DNA of 51,889 bases from Sporichthya brevicatena (GTDB lineage Bacteria > Actinomycetota > Actinomycetes > Sporichthyales > Sporichthyaceae), in contig NZ_BAAAHE010000008.1 of NCBI RefSeq assembly GCF_039525035.1, positions 84,643-136,531 on the forward strand. Reading direction: 5' to 3'. How positions within the stretch are numbered: the stretch's first letter is position 1; every line of letters starts with the position of its first letter. Positions 40,386 to 48,829 of the stretch are shown here, piece after piece. Under the pieces are notes generated by a model. The model was given only the letters and a program-made list of their open reading frames with translations. It ran no database searches and was not told the DNA's origin. The position numbers and the translations under genes are program-made.

Positions 40386-41021
40386 TCAGTGCCGGTGGTC
40401 GGCGAAGGACATCCGGTCGACCCAGGCGAGCAGGAGCGCGGAGGCCACGAACGCGAGGTGCACCGCCGCGAGGGTCAGCAGCCGCTCGTTCGGGAGCGGC
40501 TCGGTGGCCATGTACTTCTTGAGCAGGTGGATGCCGGAGATCGCGACGATGGACGCGGCGAGCTTGAGCTTCACCGTGCCGAGGTCGAGCTTGCCGAGCC
40601 ACTCGGGCTGTTCCATGTCGCCGGTGGTGTCGAACCGGGACACGAACGTCTCGTAGCCGGACAGCGCGACCATCACGATCAGACTCGCCACCAGCGCGAG
40701 GTCGATCAGCGACAGGGCCGACAGGATGAGCTCGGCCTCGGAGATGTGCCCGATGTTCTGGGCGAGGTGCCAGAGCTCCTCGGCGGCGTTGAGGGCGAAG
40801 ATCGCCAGCACCGCCATGAGGATCACGTACAGCGGCAGCAGCAGCCAGCGGCTGGCGAGCAGGCTGAACTCGATCGCCCGTTCGGCCTGGTGCAGGGCCC
40901 GCGGCCGCGCGGGGCGAACCGGGGGCGGCGGGATCTGCGGCGGGGTCGGGGGAGGAACGTCGGCATCCACGGGCGACAAAACTAGTGAGCGGGGCCGCGA
41001 GTTCCGCGGGGGAGGGGACAT
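40386..41021 (-). CDS. UPF0114/YqhA-like membrane protein
   Basis: A 211-residue protein. A Pro-rich N-terminus (about 25 residues) is followed by the family core from ERAIEFSLLASRWLLLPLYVILM through SGYETFVSRFD and KLKLAASIVAISGIHLLKKYM, with four membrane helices. ATG 41021 gives the full frame; GTG 40970 in the same frame, preceded by TAGTTT, is an alternative shorter start. Function is unknown. Confidence 0.85.
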   Translation of the reverse strand: MSPPPRNSRPRSLVLSPVDADVPPPTPPQIPPPPVRPARPRALHQAERAIEFSLLASRWLLLPLYVILMAVLAIFALNAAEELWHLAQNIGHISEAELILSALSLIDLALVASLIVMVALSGYETFVSRFDTTGDMEQPEWLGKLDLGTVKLKLAASIVAISGIHLLKKYMATEPLPNERLLTLAAVHLAFVASALLLAWVDRMSFADHRH

Positions 41022-41055
41022 TGCGGGCGCGGGCACGTGACATCCGCGATACCGA

Positions 41056-41090
41056 TTGACTTTCGATAGATACCGAGCGATTCTCAATGC
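41056..41090 (+). promoter_or_regulatory. sigma-70-type promoter of the DUF2975 gene
   Basis: TTGACT (41056-41061), a 17-bp spacer, GATTCT (41079-41084), then 6 nt and ATG 41091. This is a good housekeeping promoter with leaderless start; GATACCGA occurs twice across it (41048-41055, 41069-41076) and might be an operator. Confidence 0.6.
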
Positions 41091-41570
41091 ATGTTGATGG
41101 AGCGACGTGCGGTGACGGGTCTGCGCGTGTTCCTCGTGGTGATGTTCGCGCTCCTGGTGATGCTCCAGACCCTCTCGTTCCCGGGTCAGTTCCGGCACAT
41201 GGCGTCCGAGCACCCCGAGCACGCGGACTGGCGGTGGCCGGCGACGGCCGCGGTGTTCGTGCTGATCGCCTGCGTCCAGGTCGTGATCGTCGCGATCTGG
41301 AAGCTGCTCACGCGGGTCGTGCACGACCGGATCTTCAGCCCCGAGTCCTTCGCCTGGGTGGACGCGATCATCTACGCGATCGCGGCCGGCTGGGTGGTAC
41401 TGGTCGGCATCGACGTCACCGTCGCCTTCCATGCCGACGACCCGGGCGCCCCCGTGGCGCTGTTCCTGCTGACGGTCGGGGTCACCGTCGTCGGCCTGCT
41501 GATGATCGTGATGCGCGCGCTGCTGCGGCAGGCCACCGCGCTGCGGACCGACCTCGAGGCGGTGATCTGA
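41091..41570 (+). CDS. DUF2975 membrane protein
   Basis: A 159-residue protein with four membrane helices (about 10-30, 50-70, 92-112, 122-145). The pattern, with FSPESFAWVDAIIYAIAAGWVVL, is DUF2975. The HTH gene follows directly (TGA then GTG), the standard pairing of this family with a small Xre-type regulator. ATG 41091 fits the leaderless promoter. Confidence 0.85.
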   Translation: MLMERRAVTGLRVFLVVMFALLVMLQTLSFPGQFRHMASEHPEHADWRWPATAAVFVLIACVQVVIVAIWKLLTRVVHDRIFSPESFAWVDAIIYAIAAGWVVLVGIDVTVAFHADDPGAPVALFLLTVGVTVVGLLMIVMRALLRQATALRTDLEAVI

Positions 41571-41795
41571 GTGGCGATCGTCGTCCGCATCGACGTCGAG
41601 CTCGCGAAGCGGAAGATGAGTGTCGGCGAGTTCGCCGAGGCCGTCGGGCTGACGCCGGCGAACGTCGCGGTCCTGAAGAACGGCCGGGCGAAGGCGGTGC
41701 GGTTCTCCACGCTCGAGGCGATGTGCCGGGTGCTGGAGTGCCAGCCCGGCGATCTGCTGGAGTACGTCCCCGACCACGAGCTCGAACGGGTCTGA
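41571..41795 (+). CDS. small Xre/Cro-type HTH regulator
   Basis: A 74-residue DNA-binding protein of the YozG-like HTH group: VRIDVELAKRKMSVGEFAEAVGLTPANVAVLKNGRAKAVRFSTLEAMCRVLECQPGDLLEY covers almost the whole chain. GTG 41571 directly follows the DUF2975 stop. It probably controls its own operon. The TGA lies in TGACG-acg-CATCA, a weak stem. Confidence 0.9.
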   Translation: MAIVVRIDVELAKRKMSVGEFAEAVGLTPANVAVLKNGRAKAVRFSTLEAMCRVLECQPGDLLEYVPDHELERV

Positions 41796-41812
41796 CGACG
41801 CATCAGCTCAGA

Positions 41813-41854
41813 GCGTCAGTTCAGCAGCGTCAGTTCAGCAGCGTCAGTTCAGCA
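41813..41854. repeat. three tandem copies of a 14-bp unit at a gene's 3' end
   Basis: GCGTCAGTTCAGCA is repeated three times without gap (41813-41826, 41827-41840, 41841-41854). The innermost copy contains the stop codon of the minus-strand gene (41846-41844), and each copy carries the same stop again. This is a small tandem expansion over a stop codon. Confidence 0.9.
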
Positions 41855-42254
41855 GTGGGGCGATCTCGGGGGCGTCCCGGACCGGGCGGACGTGCGCGCA
41901 GGCCGAGCACACCGCCCGCAGGCGCTTCTCGCCGACGGTGGGGCCGGGCACGACCTTGAGGATGACCCGGTGGGAACTCAGTCGCTCCACGTGGGTCACC
42001 GCGAAGTGGTTGCAGTTCGGGCAGTGGCTGACCGCGTCGAACTGCTTGCGGATCTTCTGCTTCTGCGGCGCCTCACGCCAGAGCCGCCGCCATAACGGTT
42101 CCCCGGTCCGCGTCCAGACCGGTTGGCCGACCTTGCGCCAGATCGGGCCGAAGACCTTCGTCAGCGCCTTGCGGACCGACTTGTTGAAGACCGAGCGCAG
42201 CAGTTTGTGCAGCAACCGGCCGATCAGCGGGAAGATCGCCAGCAGAAGCGGCAT
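41844..42254 (-). CDS. basic zinc-ribbon-like protein of unknown function
   Basis: A 136-residue protein. The N-terminus is hydrophobic then strongly basic (LLHKLLRSVFNKSVRKALTKVF), with repeated Trp-Arg. The C-terminal half has HCPNCNHF and VCSACAHV, two CxxC pairs that probably bind zinc. It follows asnS by 9 bp. It may be membrane-associated or RNA-binding; function is unknown. Its stop lies in the tandem repeat. Confidence 0.72.
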   Translation of the reverse strand: MPLLLAIFPLIGRLLHKLLRSVFNKSVRKALTKVFGPIWRKVGQPVWTRTGEPLWRRLWREAPQKQKIRKQFDAVSHCPNCNHFAVTHVERLSSHRVILKVVPGPTVGEKRLRAVCSACAHVRPVRDAPEIAPLLN

Positions 42255-42263
42255 GACGCCTGC

Positions 42264-43664
42264 TCAGAAATCCGCGTTCCGCGGGGTGCGGGGGAACGGG
42301 ATGACGTCGCGGATGTTCGCCATCCCCGTCGCGTACACGATCGTCCGCTCGAAGCCCAGGCCGAACCCGGCGTGCGGGACCGTGCCGTAGCGGCGCAGGT
42401 CCCGGTACCACCAGTAGTCGTCCTTGTTCAGGCCCATCTCGTCGAGCCGCGCGTCGAGGACGTCGAGGCGCTCCTCGCGCTGGGAGCCGCCGATGATCTC
42501 GCCGATGCCCGGGGCGAGGACGTCCATCGCGGCGACCGTGCGGCCGTCGTCGTTGGCCCGCATGTAGAACGCCTTGATCTCGCGCGGGTAGTTCATGACG
42601 ACGACGGGCCGGCCGACGAGCTCCTCGGTCAGGTAGCGCTCGTGCTCGGACTGCAGGTCCGCACCCCAGCTCACCGGGAACTCGAACGACTTGCCCGAGC
42701 GCTGCAGGGCCTCGATCGCGTCGGTGTAGTCCATCCGCTCGAAGCTGGACTCGACGAAGGTCTCCAGGCGCTCGATGCAGCCGGGGTCGATGCGCTCGGC
42801 GAAGAACGCGAGGTCGTCCGCCCGCTCGTCGAGGACGGCGCGGAACAGGTACTTGAGGAAGTCCTCGGCGAGGTCGGCGTCGGCGGCGAGGTCCGCGAAG
42901 GCGATCTCGGGCTCGACCATCCAGAACTCGGCGAGGTGGCGTGCGGTGTTGGAGTTCTCGGCGCGGAAGGTGGGGCCGAACGTGTAGACCTTGCTCATCG
43001 CCATGCAGTAGGTCTCGACGTTCAGCTGGCCCGAGACCGTCAGGTGCGCCTCCCGGCCGAAGAAGTCCTGGCTGTGGTCGACGGCGCCGTCCGGGGTGCG
43101 GGGCAGGTTCGCGAGGTCGAGCGTCGAGACGCGGAACATCGCACCGGCGCCCTCGGCGTCGTTGGCGGTGATGATCGGCGTGTGGATCCAGAAGAAGCCA
43201 CGTGAGTCGAAGAACCGGTGCACCGCCATCGCGAGGCAGTGCCGTACGCGCGTGACGGCGCCGAAGGTGTTGGTCCGCGGCCGCAGGTGCGCGATCTCGC
43301 GCAGGTACTCGAACGTGTGCTGCTTGGCCGCGGCCGGGTAGGTGTCCGGGTCCTCGACCCAGCCGAGCACCGAGACCTCGGTGGCCTGCAGTTCGACCGC
43401 CTGGCCCTTGCCCTTGGACTCGACCACGGTGCCGGTCACCGACACCGAGCACCCGGTGGTCAGGTGGGCCACCTCGTCGGCGTAGTTGGCCAGGTCGGGT
43501 TTGGCGACGACCTGCAGCGTCGCGAAGCACGACCCGTCGTGGACCGCGACGAAGGACATGCCGGCCTTCGAGTCCCGGCGGGTGCGCACCCAGCCCTGGA
43601 CGGTCACGGTCGAACCGAGCGCGGCATCCCCGCGCAGCACCTCGGAGATTCGCAGAATCCGCAC
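42264..43664 (-). CDS. asnS: asparaginyl-tRNA synthetase
   Basis: A 466-residue class IIb synthetase. The N-terminal OB fold (about 1-105, [26 protein letters not shown]) binds the anticodon. Class II motif 2 is [21 protein letters not shown] and motif 3 is [10 protein letters not shown] near the end. [16 protein letters not shown] is typical of AsnRS. It charges tRNA-Asn directly, so the amidotransferase route would not be needed. It is in an operon: a WD40 gene upstream (9 bp) and the zinc-ribbon gene downstream (9 bp). Confidence 0.95.
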   Translation of the reverse strand: MRILRISEVLRGDAALGSTVTVQGWVRTRRDSKAGMSFVAVHDGSCFATLQVVAKPDLANYADEVAHLTTGCSVSVTGTVVESKGKGQAVELQATEVSVLGWVEDPDTYPAAAKQHTFEYLREIAHLRPRTNTFGAVTRVRHCLAMAVHRFFDSRGFFWIHTPIITANDAEGAGAMFRVSTLDLANLPRTPDGAVDHSQDFFGREAHLTVSGQLNVETYCMAMSKVYTFGPTFRAENSNTARHLAEFWMVEPEIAFADLAADADLAEDFLKYLFRAVLDERADDLAFFAERIDPGCIERLETFVESSFERMDYTDAIEALQRSGKSFEFPVSWGADLQSEHERYLTEELVGRPVVVMNYPREIKAFYMRANDDGRTVAAMDVLAPGIGEIIGGSQREERLDVLDARLDEMGLNKDDYWWYRDLRRYGTVPHAGFGLGFERTIVYATGMANIRDVIPFPRTPRNADF

Positions 43665-43673
43665 GGCCCGACC

Positions 43674-44705
43674 TTAGGCGGTGTCGGTGCGCCAGACCCG
43701 AATCGCCGCGTCCGAGCAGGCCGCGACCACCACGGACCCCGCCGGGCCCACCGTCAACGACTGCACCTCGCCGCGGATCCCGGTCAGCCGGGCCGTGGTG
43801 CGCCCGGTCGCCGGCTCGGCGAGCAGGATCTCGGACTCGGTCGCGACGACCGCGATCGCCCGCCCGTCCGGGCTCAGCCGCGGGTGCCGGCCGCGCAGGT
43901 GGGTGGCCGGCTGTGGCGGGTCGGTCCGCCAGATCTCGGTGCTGCCGTCCGGGGTGACGGCGACCATGAGCGCGCCGTCGGGCGTGAAGGCCAGCGGCCC
44001 GCGGCCGAGCAGGGCCTCGGGTTCGAGCAGGCCGTGGAGGTCGTAGAGGCGGATCGCCGCCCCGGCGGCCGCCACCCAACGGCCGTCGGGGCTGAAGACG
44101 GGGAGCCCGGTTTCGGGGAGGACCTCGAGGAAGCGCCGCGGCGAGGTGGTCCAGAGCTCGAGGGCGTCCGGGCCGGTGCGGACCGCCAGCACCCGCCCGT
44201 TGGGCGAGAACGTCAGGGTGCAGCACTCCAGGTCCACCTCGTCGGTGGGCCGCAGCGTCGCGAACACCGCGCCGTTGGCCGGCTGCCAGAGCGCGACCTC
44301 GCCGTCCTCGCCGATGCTCGCGCCGAGGTCGCCCCGGTCGGCGAGCGCGAGGGCGTGCACCCCACCCGGGCCGTGCGGGTTCAGCTGCGCGACGAACTCG
44401 CCGGTGAGAGTCCGCCGCACCACGACCTCGCCGGCGTGGTTCTCCTGCCCGGCGACCGCGGTCCACTCCGCCGACACGACGGCCACCTCACCGGGGCCGA
44501 CGGGGATCGCTCCGCGCTCCGCGCCGGTGGCGGTGTCGAGGAACAGCACCGACCCCGTCCCGGTCGAGTCGGACCCCGTGAGGACCGCGACCACCGCGCC
44601 GTCCGCGGCCAGCCACAGGTCGTCCACCGCGAGCCCCGGCAGGACGAGGTGGGGAGCCCGCACCGCAGCGGCGCGGGTTGCGGGGAGGTCCGGGTTGGGC
44701 GTCAT
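43674..44705 (-). CDS. WD40-like beta-propeller protein
   Basis: A 343-residue protein made of about seven propeller blades, for example LTFSPNGRVLAVRTGPDALELWTT, PVFSPDGRWVAAAGAAIRLYDL, LAFTPDGALMVAVTPDGSTEIWRT and AGSVVVAACSDAAIRVWRT. There is no signal peptide, so it is a cytosolic scaffold. AGGAG precedes the ATG at 44705. It is first gene of the operon with asnS; a functional link is not evident. Confidence 0.82.
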   Translation of the reverse strand: MTPNPDLPATRAAAVRAPHLVLPGLAVDDLWLAADGAVVAVLTGSDSTGTGSVLFLDTATGAERGAIPVGPGEVAVVSAEWTAVAGQENHAGEVVVRRTLTGEFVAQLNPHGPGGVHALALADRGDLGASIGEDGEVALWQPANGAVFATLRPTDEVDLECCTLTFSPNGRVLAVRTGPDALELWTTSPRRFLEVLPETGLPVFSPDGRWVAAAGAAIRLYDLHGLLEPEALLGRGPLAFTPDGALMVAVTPDGSTEIWRTDPPQPATHLRGRHPRLSPDGRAIAVVATESEILLAEPATGRTTARLTGIRGEVQSLTVGPAGSVVVAACSDAAIRVWRTDTA

Positions 44706-44805
44706 CCGCGGCTCCTGTCACGTCGACCGCGAAGGCCGCCGCGAAGTGGATCTTGTCGCGATGATCTTGATACGGAGCCGGGCCGCACTTCACCCGCTTA
44801 ACGCA

Positions 44806-44850
44806 CAACGTCCGACCAAGCGTGACCCATGCCACATTGGTCGGACGTTG
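44806..44850. terminator. 14-bp inverted repeat after rpsD
   Basis: CAACGTCCGACCAA (44806-44819) and TTGGTCGGACGTTG (44837-44850) are perfect arms with a 17-nt loop, 36 bp past the rpsD stop in the minus direction. It probably ends the rpsD transcript. Alternatively it is an operator upstream of the WD40-asnS operon. There is no T-run. Confidence 0.6.
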
Positions 44851-44885
44851 ATCAGCCGGGCGGCGGGCCGCCCGGGCGCCGCAGA

Positions 44886-45494
44886 TCAGCGGGAGTAGTA
44901 CTCGACGACGAGCTGCTCGTCGCAGATGACGGGGATCTCGCTGCGGACCGGGGGCCGCTCGAGGCGGAACTTCAGGTCGCCGTGGTTGACCTGCAGGTAC
45001 GGCGGGATCGCCTCGGGCGCGTTGGCGCCGGCGGCCGCGACCTGGAAGTTCTTCTTGTTGCGGCTGCGGTCGGAGACCGAGACGACGTCACCGGGCTGCA
45101 CGCGGTACGACGGACGGTCGACGCGCTGACCGTTCACCTGCATGTGCTGGTGGGTGACCATCTGACGCGCCTGGTAGATCGTGCGGGCCAGGCCGGAGCG
45201 CAGGACGAGGGCGTCCAGGCGGGTCTCCAGGTCGGCCAGCAGGACCTCACCGGTCTTGCCGGGGTGCGCGTTCGCCTGCTCGTAGGCGCGACGCAGCTGG
45301 GTCTCGGAGATGTCGTACTGCGCGCGCAGGCGCTGCTTCTCCAGCAGACGGACCTTGTAGTCCGAGTTCTGCTTGCGGCCGCGGCCGTGGACGCCCGGCG
45401 GGTAGGGGCGTGCCTCGAAGTACTTGACGCACTTCGGCGTCAGCGGGATGCCCAGCGCCCGCGAACGCTTGGCCTTCGGTCGAGATGAGTTCAC
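44886..45494 (-). CDS. rpsD: 30S ribosomal protein S4
   Basis: A 202-residue primary 16S rRNA binder and assembly protein. It has PYPPGVHGRGRKQNSDYKVRLLEKQRLRAQY (about 30-60) and an S4 RNA-binding domain (about 92-155, RLDALVLRSGLARTIYQARQMVTHQHMQVNGQRVD). The N-terminus has a single Cys, so this is a zinc-free form. GTG 45494 is preceded by GGAG. It lies alone, apart from the main ribosomal operon, and its start is 24 bp from an iron box. Confidence 0.95.
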   Translation of the reverse strand: MNSSRPKAKRSRALGIPLTPKCVKYFEARPYPPGVHGRGRKQNSDYKVRLLEKQRLRAQYDISETQLRRAYEQANAHPGKTGEVLLADLETRLDALVLRSGLARTIYQARQMVTHQHMQVNGQRVDRPSYRVQPGDVVSVSDRSRNKKNFQVAAAGANAPEAIPPYLQVNHGDLKFRLERPPVRSEIPVICDEQLVVEYYSR

Positions 45495-45517
45495 AGAACC
45501 ACTCCGTGCGTAGTAAC

Positions 45518-45536
45518 TTAGGTGAGCCTAACCTAA
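45518..45536. promoter_or_regulatory. DtxR/IdeR iron box
   Basis: TTAGGTGAGCCTAACCTAA matches the 19-bp DtxR/IdeR consensus (TTAGGTTAGSCTAACCTAA) at all but one position. It overlaps a TAACTT -10-like hexamer (45514-45519) for the DUF2470 gene and lies 24 bp from the divergent rpsD start. Iron-loaded regulator bound here should repress the DUF2470 gene. Confidence 0.85.
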
Positions 45537-45547
45537 TGGAGCCTGTC

Positions 45548-46279
45548 GTGACGCAGACGAACAAGTGCAGCGGCGGCCCGCCGGGGCCCACCAGCGCCGA
45601 GCGGGTTGTGACCCTACTCGCCGCCGCCGATTCCCTGACGGTGACCACCGGCGAAGCTCGCGAAGAGTTCGCCGGGCTGCACTCCCTCGACGCCGTCGGA
45701 CGACTTCTCCTCTGGGCGCCTGCGCATTCCTGCGTGACGCAGGTTCTCGACGCCACCGGAGGTGACGCCAAGGCCTGCATCGAGATCACGGACGTCGCCG
45801 CTGCGGCAGTCCGAGACCGGGTCCGTGCGCGTTTGACGGCACACGGCTGGCTAAGCCTAATGCACCGCGACGAGTGCTACGGCACCCCCGAGCTCCTCCT
45901 CGAGCTTGATCACGTCCAGTTGACCGAGCGGGGCCGGGTGACGGTGCTCACGCCGGACGAGCTCGTGCGCGCCGACGTCGACCCGCTGGCGGTGCAGGAG
46001 GCCGACCTCCTCCTGCATCTGGCCGACGCGCACCCCGAGGCGATCGACCAGTTGACCCGGCTCGTCCACCCCGACGTCCTGCAGTCCGCGACGCGGGTTC
46101 TGCCGCTCGCCCTCGACCGCTACGGGATCGTCCTGCGCGTCGAGCGCCTCTCCGGTCACCGCGACGTCCGGCTCCCGTTCCCTCATCGCGCGGTCGACGC
46201 CGTCTCCGCCCAGCGCGGACTCGGCGCCCTCCTCGCCGAGGCGGCCCGCCGCGCCCGCCGCTGCCGCGCCCAGCACTGA
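45548..46279 (+). CDS. DUF2470 domain protein, iron regulated
   Basis: A 243-residue protein. The C-terminal half (LHLADAHPEAIDQLTRLVHPDVLQSATRVLPLALDRYGIVLRVER..DVRLPFP) is the DUF2470 domain, found with heme-oxygenase-like (HugZ) and flavin-binding proteins. The N-terminal half probably has the split-barrel relative. A role in heme-iron use fits the iron box upstream. GTG 45548 has GGAG 6 nt before it; ATG 45536 is possible but lies in the iron box. Confidence 0.78.
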   Translation: MTQTNKCSGGPPGPTSAERVVTLLAAADSLTVTTGEAREEFAGLHSLDAVGRLLLWAPAHSCVTQVLDATGGDAKACIEITDVAAAAVRDRVRARLTAHGWLSLMHRDECYGTPELLLELDHVQLTERGRVTVLTPDELVRADVDPLAVQEADLLLHLADAHPEAIDQLTRLVHPDVLQSATRVLPLALDRYGIVLRVERLSGHRDVRLPFPHRAVDAVSAQRGLGALLAEAARRARRCRAQH

Positions 46280-46346
46280 CCTCTCGTTGCGTCCGGCGAC
46301 CGGTGGCCGACGGCCCTCACGTCGCCGGCCGCAACGGTCAACGACG

Positions 46347-46380
46347 GAGCGCCGTCACCCTCGGGGGGGTGGCGGCGCTC
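46347..46380. terminator. terminator hairpin between convergent genes
   Basis: 14-nt arms (46347-46360 and 46367-46380) pair with one G-T exception around a 6-nt loop. It lies 68 bp past the DUF2470 stop and also 69 bp past the RTX stop. The rest of 46280-46448 holds no gene. Confidence 0.7.
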
Positions 46381-46448
46381 GTCGCGCGGCGTGCAGTCGG
46401 GTGGAGGAGTGGAGTCCGACTGCTGGGGGGAGCCGCTGTCGGAGGGGT

Positions 46449-47552
46449 CTAGTCCTGGTTCTCCGTGTCGTTCCCCGATCCGCCGATCAGGGTGTCGGTC
46501 CCGGCCCCGCCGTTCAGGGTGTCGTTCCCGGACTCGCCGTAGAGGGTGTCGTCCCCGGCCTCACCGTGGAGGGTGTCGCTGCCGGACCCGCCGTAGATGA
46601 TGTCGTCCCCGTCGCCGCCGTAGACGACGTCGTTCCCGGACCCCGCGCAGATGATGTCGTCACCACCACCGCCGTAGATGATGTTGTTCCCGCTGCCGGC
46701 GTTGATGACGTCGGGGCCGGGGGAGCCGGTGATGACTCCGCCGCCGGACCCGCCTTGGATCGCACCGGGCACGTCGCAGGGGCTGGGGGTCGGGGTGCCG
46801 GGCTTCAAGCTGGGGTCGGTGTAGGTGATGACCACTCGACCGCCCGCGCCAACCGGCCCCAGGTCGAAGGTGGCGTCCATCGGGCCGAAGCTCGCGCCAC
46901 CGCCCCCGCTTCCTCCGGGCTGTCGTCCGTTGTCGCCGCCCCCGCGCACGTTGGTGCCGTCGACCGCGCCACCACCGCCGCCGCCAGAGTTGGGCTGATC
47001 CGCGTTCTCGCCGGCATTGGTCGCTGCTCCTTGGGCAGCCCCACCCCCGTACGCATTGTTCGTGCCGTCGCCGCCGGTCGGTGTGCCACCGCTGCCGCCG
47101 TTCGCGTTGGGGTCACCGGCGCCGCCGCCACCGCCGGCGGCCATCAACCTTGTGCCGGCCCGCGTGACAACGGTGCCGCCGCCGCCGTCCCCGCCGGTGC
47201 CCTGAACATCGGCATCGCCGCCGGGCGCGGCGTCGGTGCCGTTGCCGCCGATGTCGAGGGCGAGGATGTCGCCGCCCGCAACGGTGAAGGTCGCGGTCAC
47301 GACTGCAGGTGCGCCGCCCACCGCGCCGGTGGTGGACTCCCCGGCCTGACCGCGCGCTGCGATCGTCAGTGAGGTGATGCCCGTGGGGACGGTGAAGTCC
47401 TGATCCGTGTTGTAGGTACAGGTGACCGCGGTGCCCGCGGCGCTGCAACCGGGCGGAACAGGCGCCGCCCCCGCCCCGGGGGAGAAGAGCAGGGCCGCGC
47501 CGGGGACGGCGAGGAGAGGAGCCGCGAGTGCGGCGATGCGCTTGACGTGCAT
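46449..47552 (-). CDS. secreted RTX calcium-binding repeat protein 1
   Basis: A 367-residue exported protein. Signal peptide (about 1-32, [26 protein letters not shown]), a beta-rich domain (about 33-95), a very Gly-rich stretch (about 100-240), then at least seven nonapeptide repeats of the type GGxGxDxIY (about 270-360, e.g. [23 protein letters not shown]). Such repeats bind Ca2+ and fold outside the cell into a beta roll. GGAGA precedes the ATG at 47552. No protease or lipase domain is seen; the function is perhaps surface or matrix. A second RTX gene lies directly upstream. Confidence 0.88.
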   Translation of the reverse strand: MHVKRIAALAAPLLAVPGAALLFSPGAGAAPVPPGCSAAGTAVTCTYNTDQDFTVPTGITSLTIAARGQAGESTTGAVGGAPAVVTATFTVAGGDILALDIGGNGTDAAPGGDADVQGTGGDGGGGTVVTRAGTRLMAAGGGGGAGDPNANGGSGGTPTGGDGTNNAYGGGAAQGAATNAGENADQPNSGGGGGGAVDGTNVRGGGDNGRQPGGSGGGGASFGPMDATFDLGPVGAGGRVVITYTDPSLKPGTPTPSPCDVPGAIQGGSGGGVITGSPGPDVINAGSGNNIIYGGGGDDIICAGSGNDVVYGGDGDDIIYGGSGSDTLHGEAGDDTLYGESGNDTLNGGAGTDTLIGGSGNDTENQD

Positions 47553-47830
47553 GAGATCTCCAGGCAGCAAGGCGCTCGCAGCAGCCGCAGAGAACTGGCG
47601 CGCCGGACGACGCCCAGTCCGTCCCAAAGGCCACATGGGGCGCATTCAGTAAAGGCGCCACCATGAATTCACCAACGGCACATCAGTGCCAAGTGGCGTA
47701 CTCCGTTCGATATCTCCCCAACGGTCACACCGGTGACGGCGCAAATCGGTCGGTTCGCGAGCGATTCTCGGACCCCGAACGCACGACGCGCCGCGACCGG
47801 AGCGGTCGCGGCGCGTCGGAGAGGCGCGGG
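47553..47830. other. intergenic region between the two RTX genes
   Basis: It holds the terminator of the upstream RTX gene (hairpin at 47784-47818) and the promoter/leader of the downstream one. I see no protein gene. Confidence 0.5.
47784..47818 (-). terminator. strong terminator of RTX gene 2
   Basis: Perfect 16-bp GC-rich stem (47784-47799 and 47803-47818) with a 3-nt loop, 12 nt after the stop codon on the minus strand. Confidence 0.8.
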
Positions 47831-48673
47831 TCAGCTGGCCTTGAGCTCGATGTTCCGCAGGGTGTTGCGGCCGGCGCCGCCGTTGCCGCGGTCGGTGCCG
47901 GCACCGCCGTTGAGGAGGTCGTTCCCGCCGCCGCCGTAGAGACGGTCGTTGCCGGTGCTGCCCCGGAGGTCGTCGTTGCCGGCGCCGCCGCGGAGCTCGT
48001 CGTTGCCCGAACCGCCGGCGATGGTGTCGGCCCCCTTGTCGCCGAAGAGGCGGTCGTTGCCGGCGCCGCCGACGATGATGTCGTTGCCCGCGCCGCCGCA
48101 GATGATGTCGTTGCCGCCGCGGCCCTCGATGATGTCGTTGCCGCCGCGGGCGACGATCACGTCGTCACCGGGGGAGCCGATGATCCGCTCGGCCTTGCTG
48201 GAGCCGACGAACGTTGCGGGCTTGCCGCCGCAGGTGTACTTCGCGACCGGCGGGGGCGGGGTGTTGCCCTCCTTCACCGCGAAGGGCGCCGAGCACTTGC
48301 GCTCCGGGTCCTTGCCGGCCTCGTCGACGTCCGCGCCCCAGGAGTAGGTCCCGGCGGGGCTCATGTTGTTCACGGTGAACGTGTACTCGGAGTTCTTCTT
48401 CGCGCCCTCGAAGACCTTGCTGGAGAGCGGGGTCCCGTTGTTCTGCATCGGGCTGCCGGCGCAGGTGCCGTTCTGGAACAGGTGGATCTGCACCGTCGCG
48501 GGCTCCGCGATGTCGGAGGTGAGCTTCACGGTGACGGCGATCTTCCCGCCGACGACGCCGTCGGCGGTCGTGAAGGCGACGTCGGCGGCCTGGGCGCCGG
48601 GGGCCGCGAAGACACCCACGCAGGCCATGGTCGTCAGGACCACGCCGAAACGGGAAACGGTCTTGAGAGTCAC
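47831..48673 (-). CDS. secreted RTX calcium-binding repeat protein 2
   Basis: A 280-residue exported protein: signal peptide (about 1-29, ending GAQA), an N-terminal beta-sandwich domain (about 30-135) with two Cys pairs and a Pro-rich hinge (NTPPPPVAK), then RTX nonapeptides (about 160-270, e.g. GGAGNDIIVGGAGNDRLFG). GTG 48673 has GGAGG upstream. It shares only the repeat part with the neighbouring RTX protein; the N-terminal domains differ. It is likely a cell-surface or released Ca2+-binding protein. Confidence 0.88.
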   Translation of the reverse strand: MTLKTVSRFGVVLTTMACVGVFAAPGAQAADVAFTTADGVVGGKIAVTVKLTSDIAEPATVQIHLFQNGTCAGSPMQNNGTPLSSKVFEGAKKNSEYTFTVNNMSPAGTYSWGADVDEAGKDPERKCSAPFAVKEGNTPPPPVAKYTCGGKPATFVGSSKAERIIGSPGDDVIVARGGNDIIEGRGGNDIICGGAGNDIIVGGAGNDRLFGDKGADTIAGGSGNDELRGGAGNDDLRGSTGNDRLYGGGGNDLLNGGAGTDRGNGGAGRNTLRNIELKAS

Positions 48674-48829
48674 GAGCGGCCTCCGTCGGCGGACAAGATC
48701 ACTGATACCGGGGCGAAGCCTGCCATCTCGGGGCGCCGGAGCGGAGCACATCGGCTCACTAGACTCGCCAAGCCGATCAAGGCTGACCAGGACTCGCTGG
48801 TCAGAGCTTATGGGGACGGGACTGTTCGC
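48674..48829. promoter_or_regulatory. divergent promoter region of RTX gene 2 and glyS
   Basis: A TAGACT hexamer lies near 48762. CTGACCAG (48783-48790) and CTGGTCAG (48797-48804) form a perfect 8-bp inverted repeat with a 6-nt spacer, 26 bp before the glyS start. It could be an operator or an RNA hairpin in the glyS leader. No T-box-like structure is evident. Confidence 0.5.

Noticed and set aside
48674-48829. T-box or glycine riboswitch before glyS
   Set aside because: The 156-bp gap is too short and lacks the T-box core or glycine aptamer features; only a simple inverted repeat is seen.
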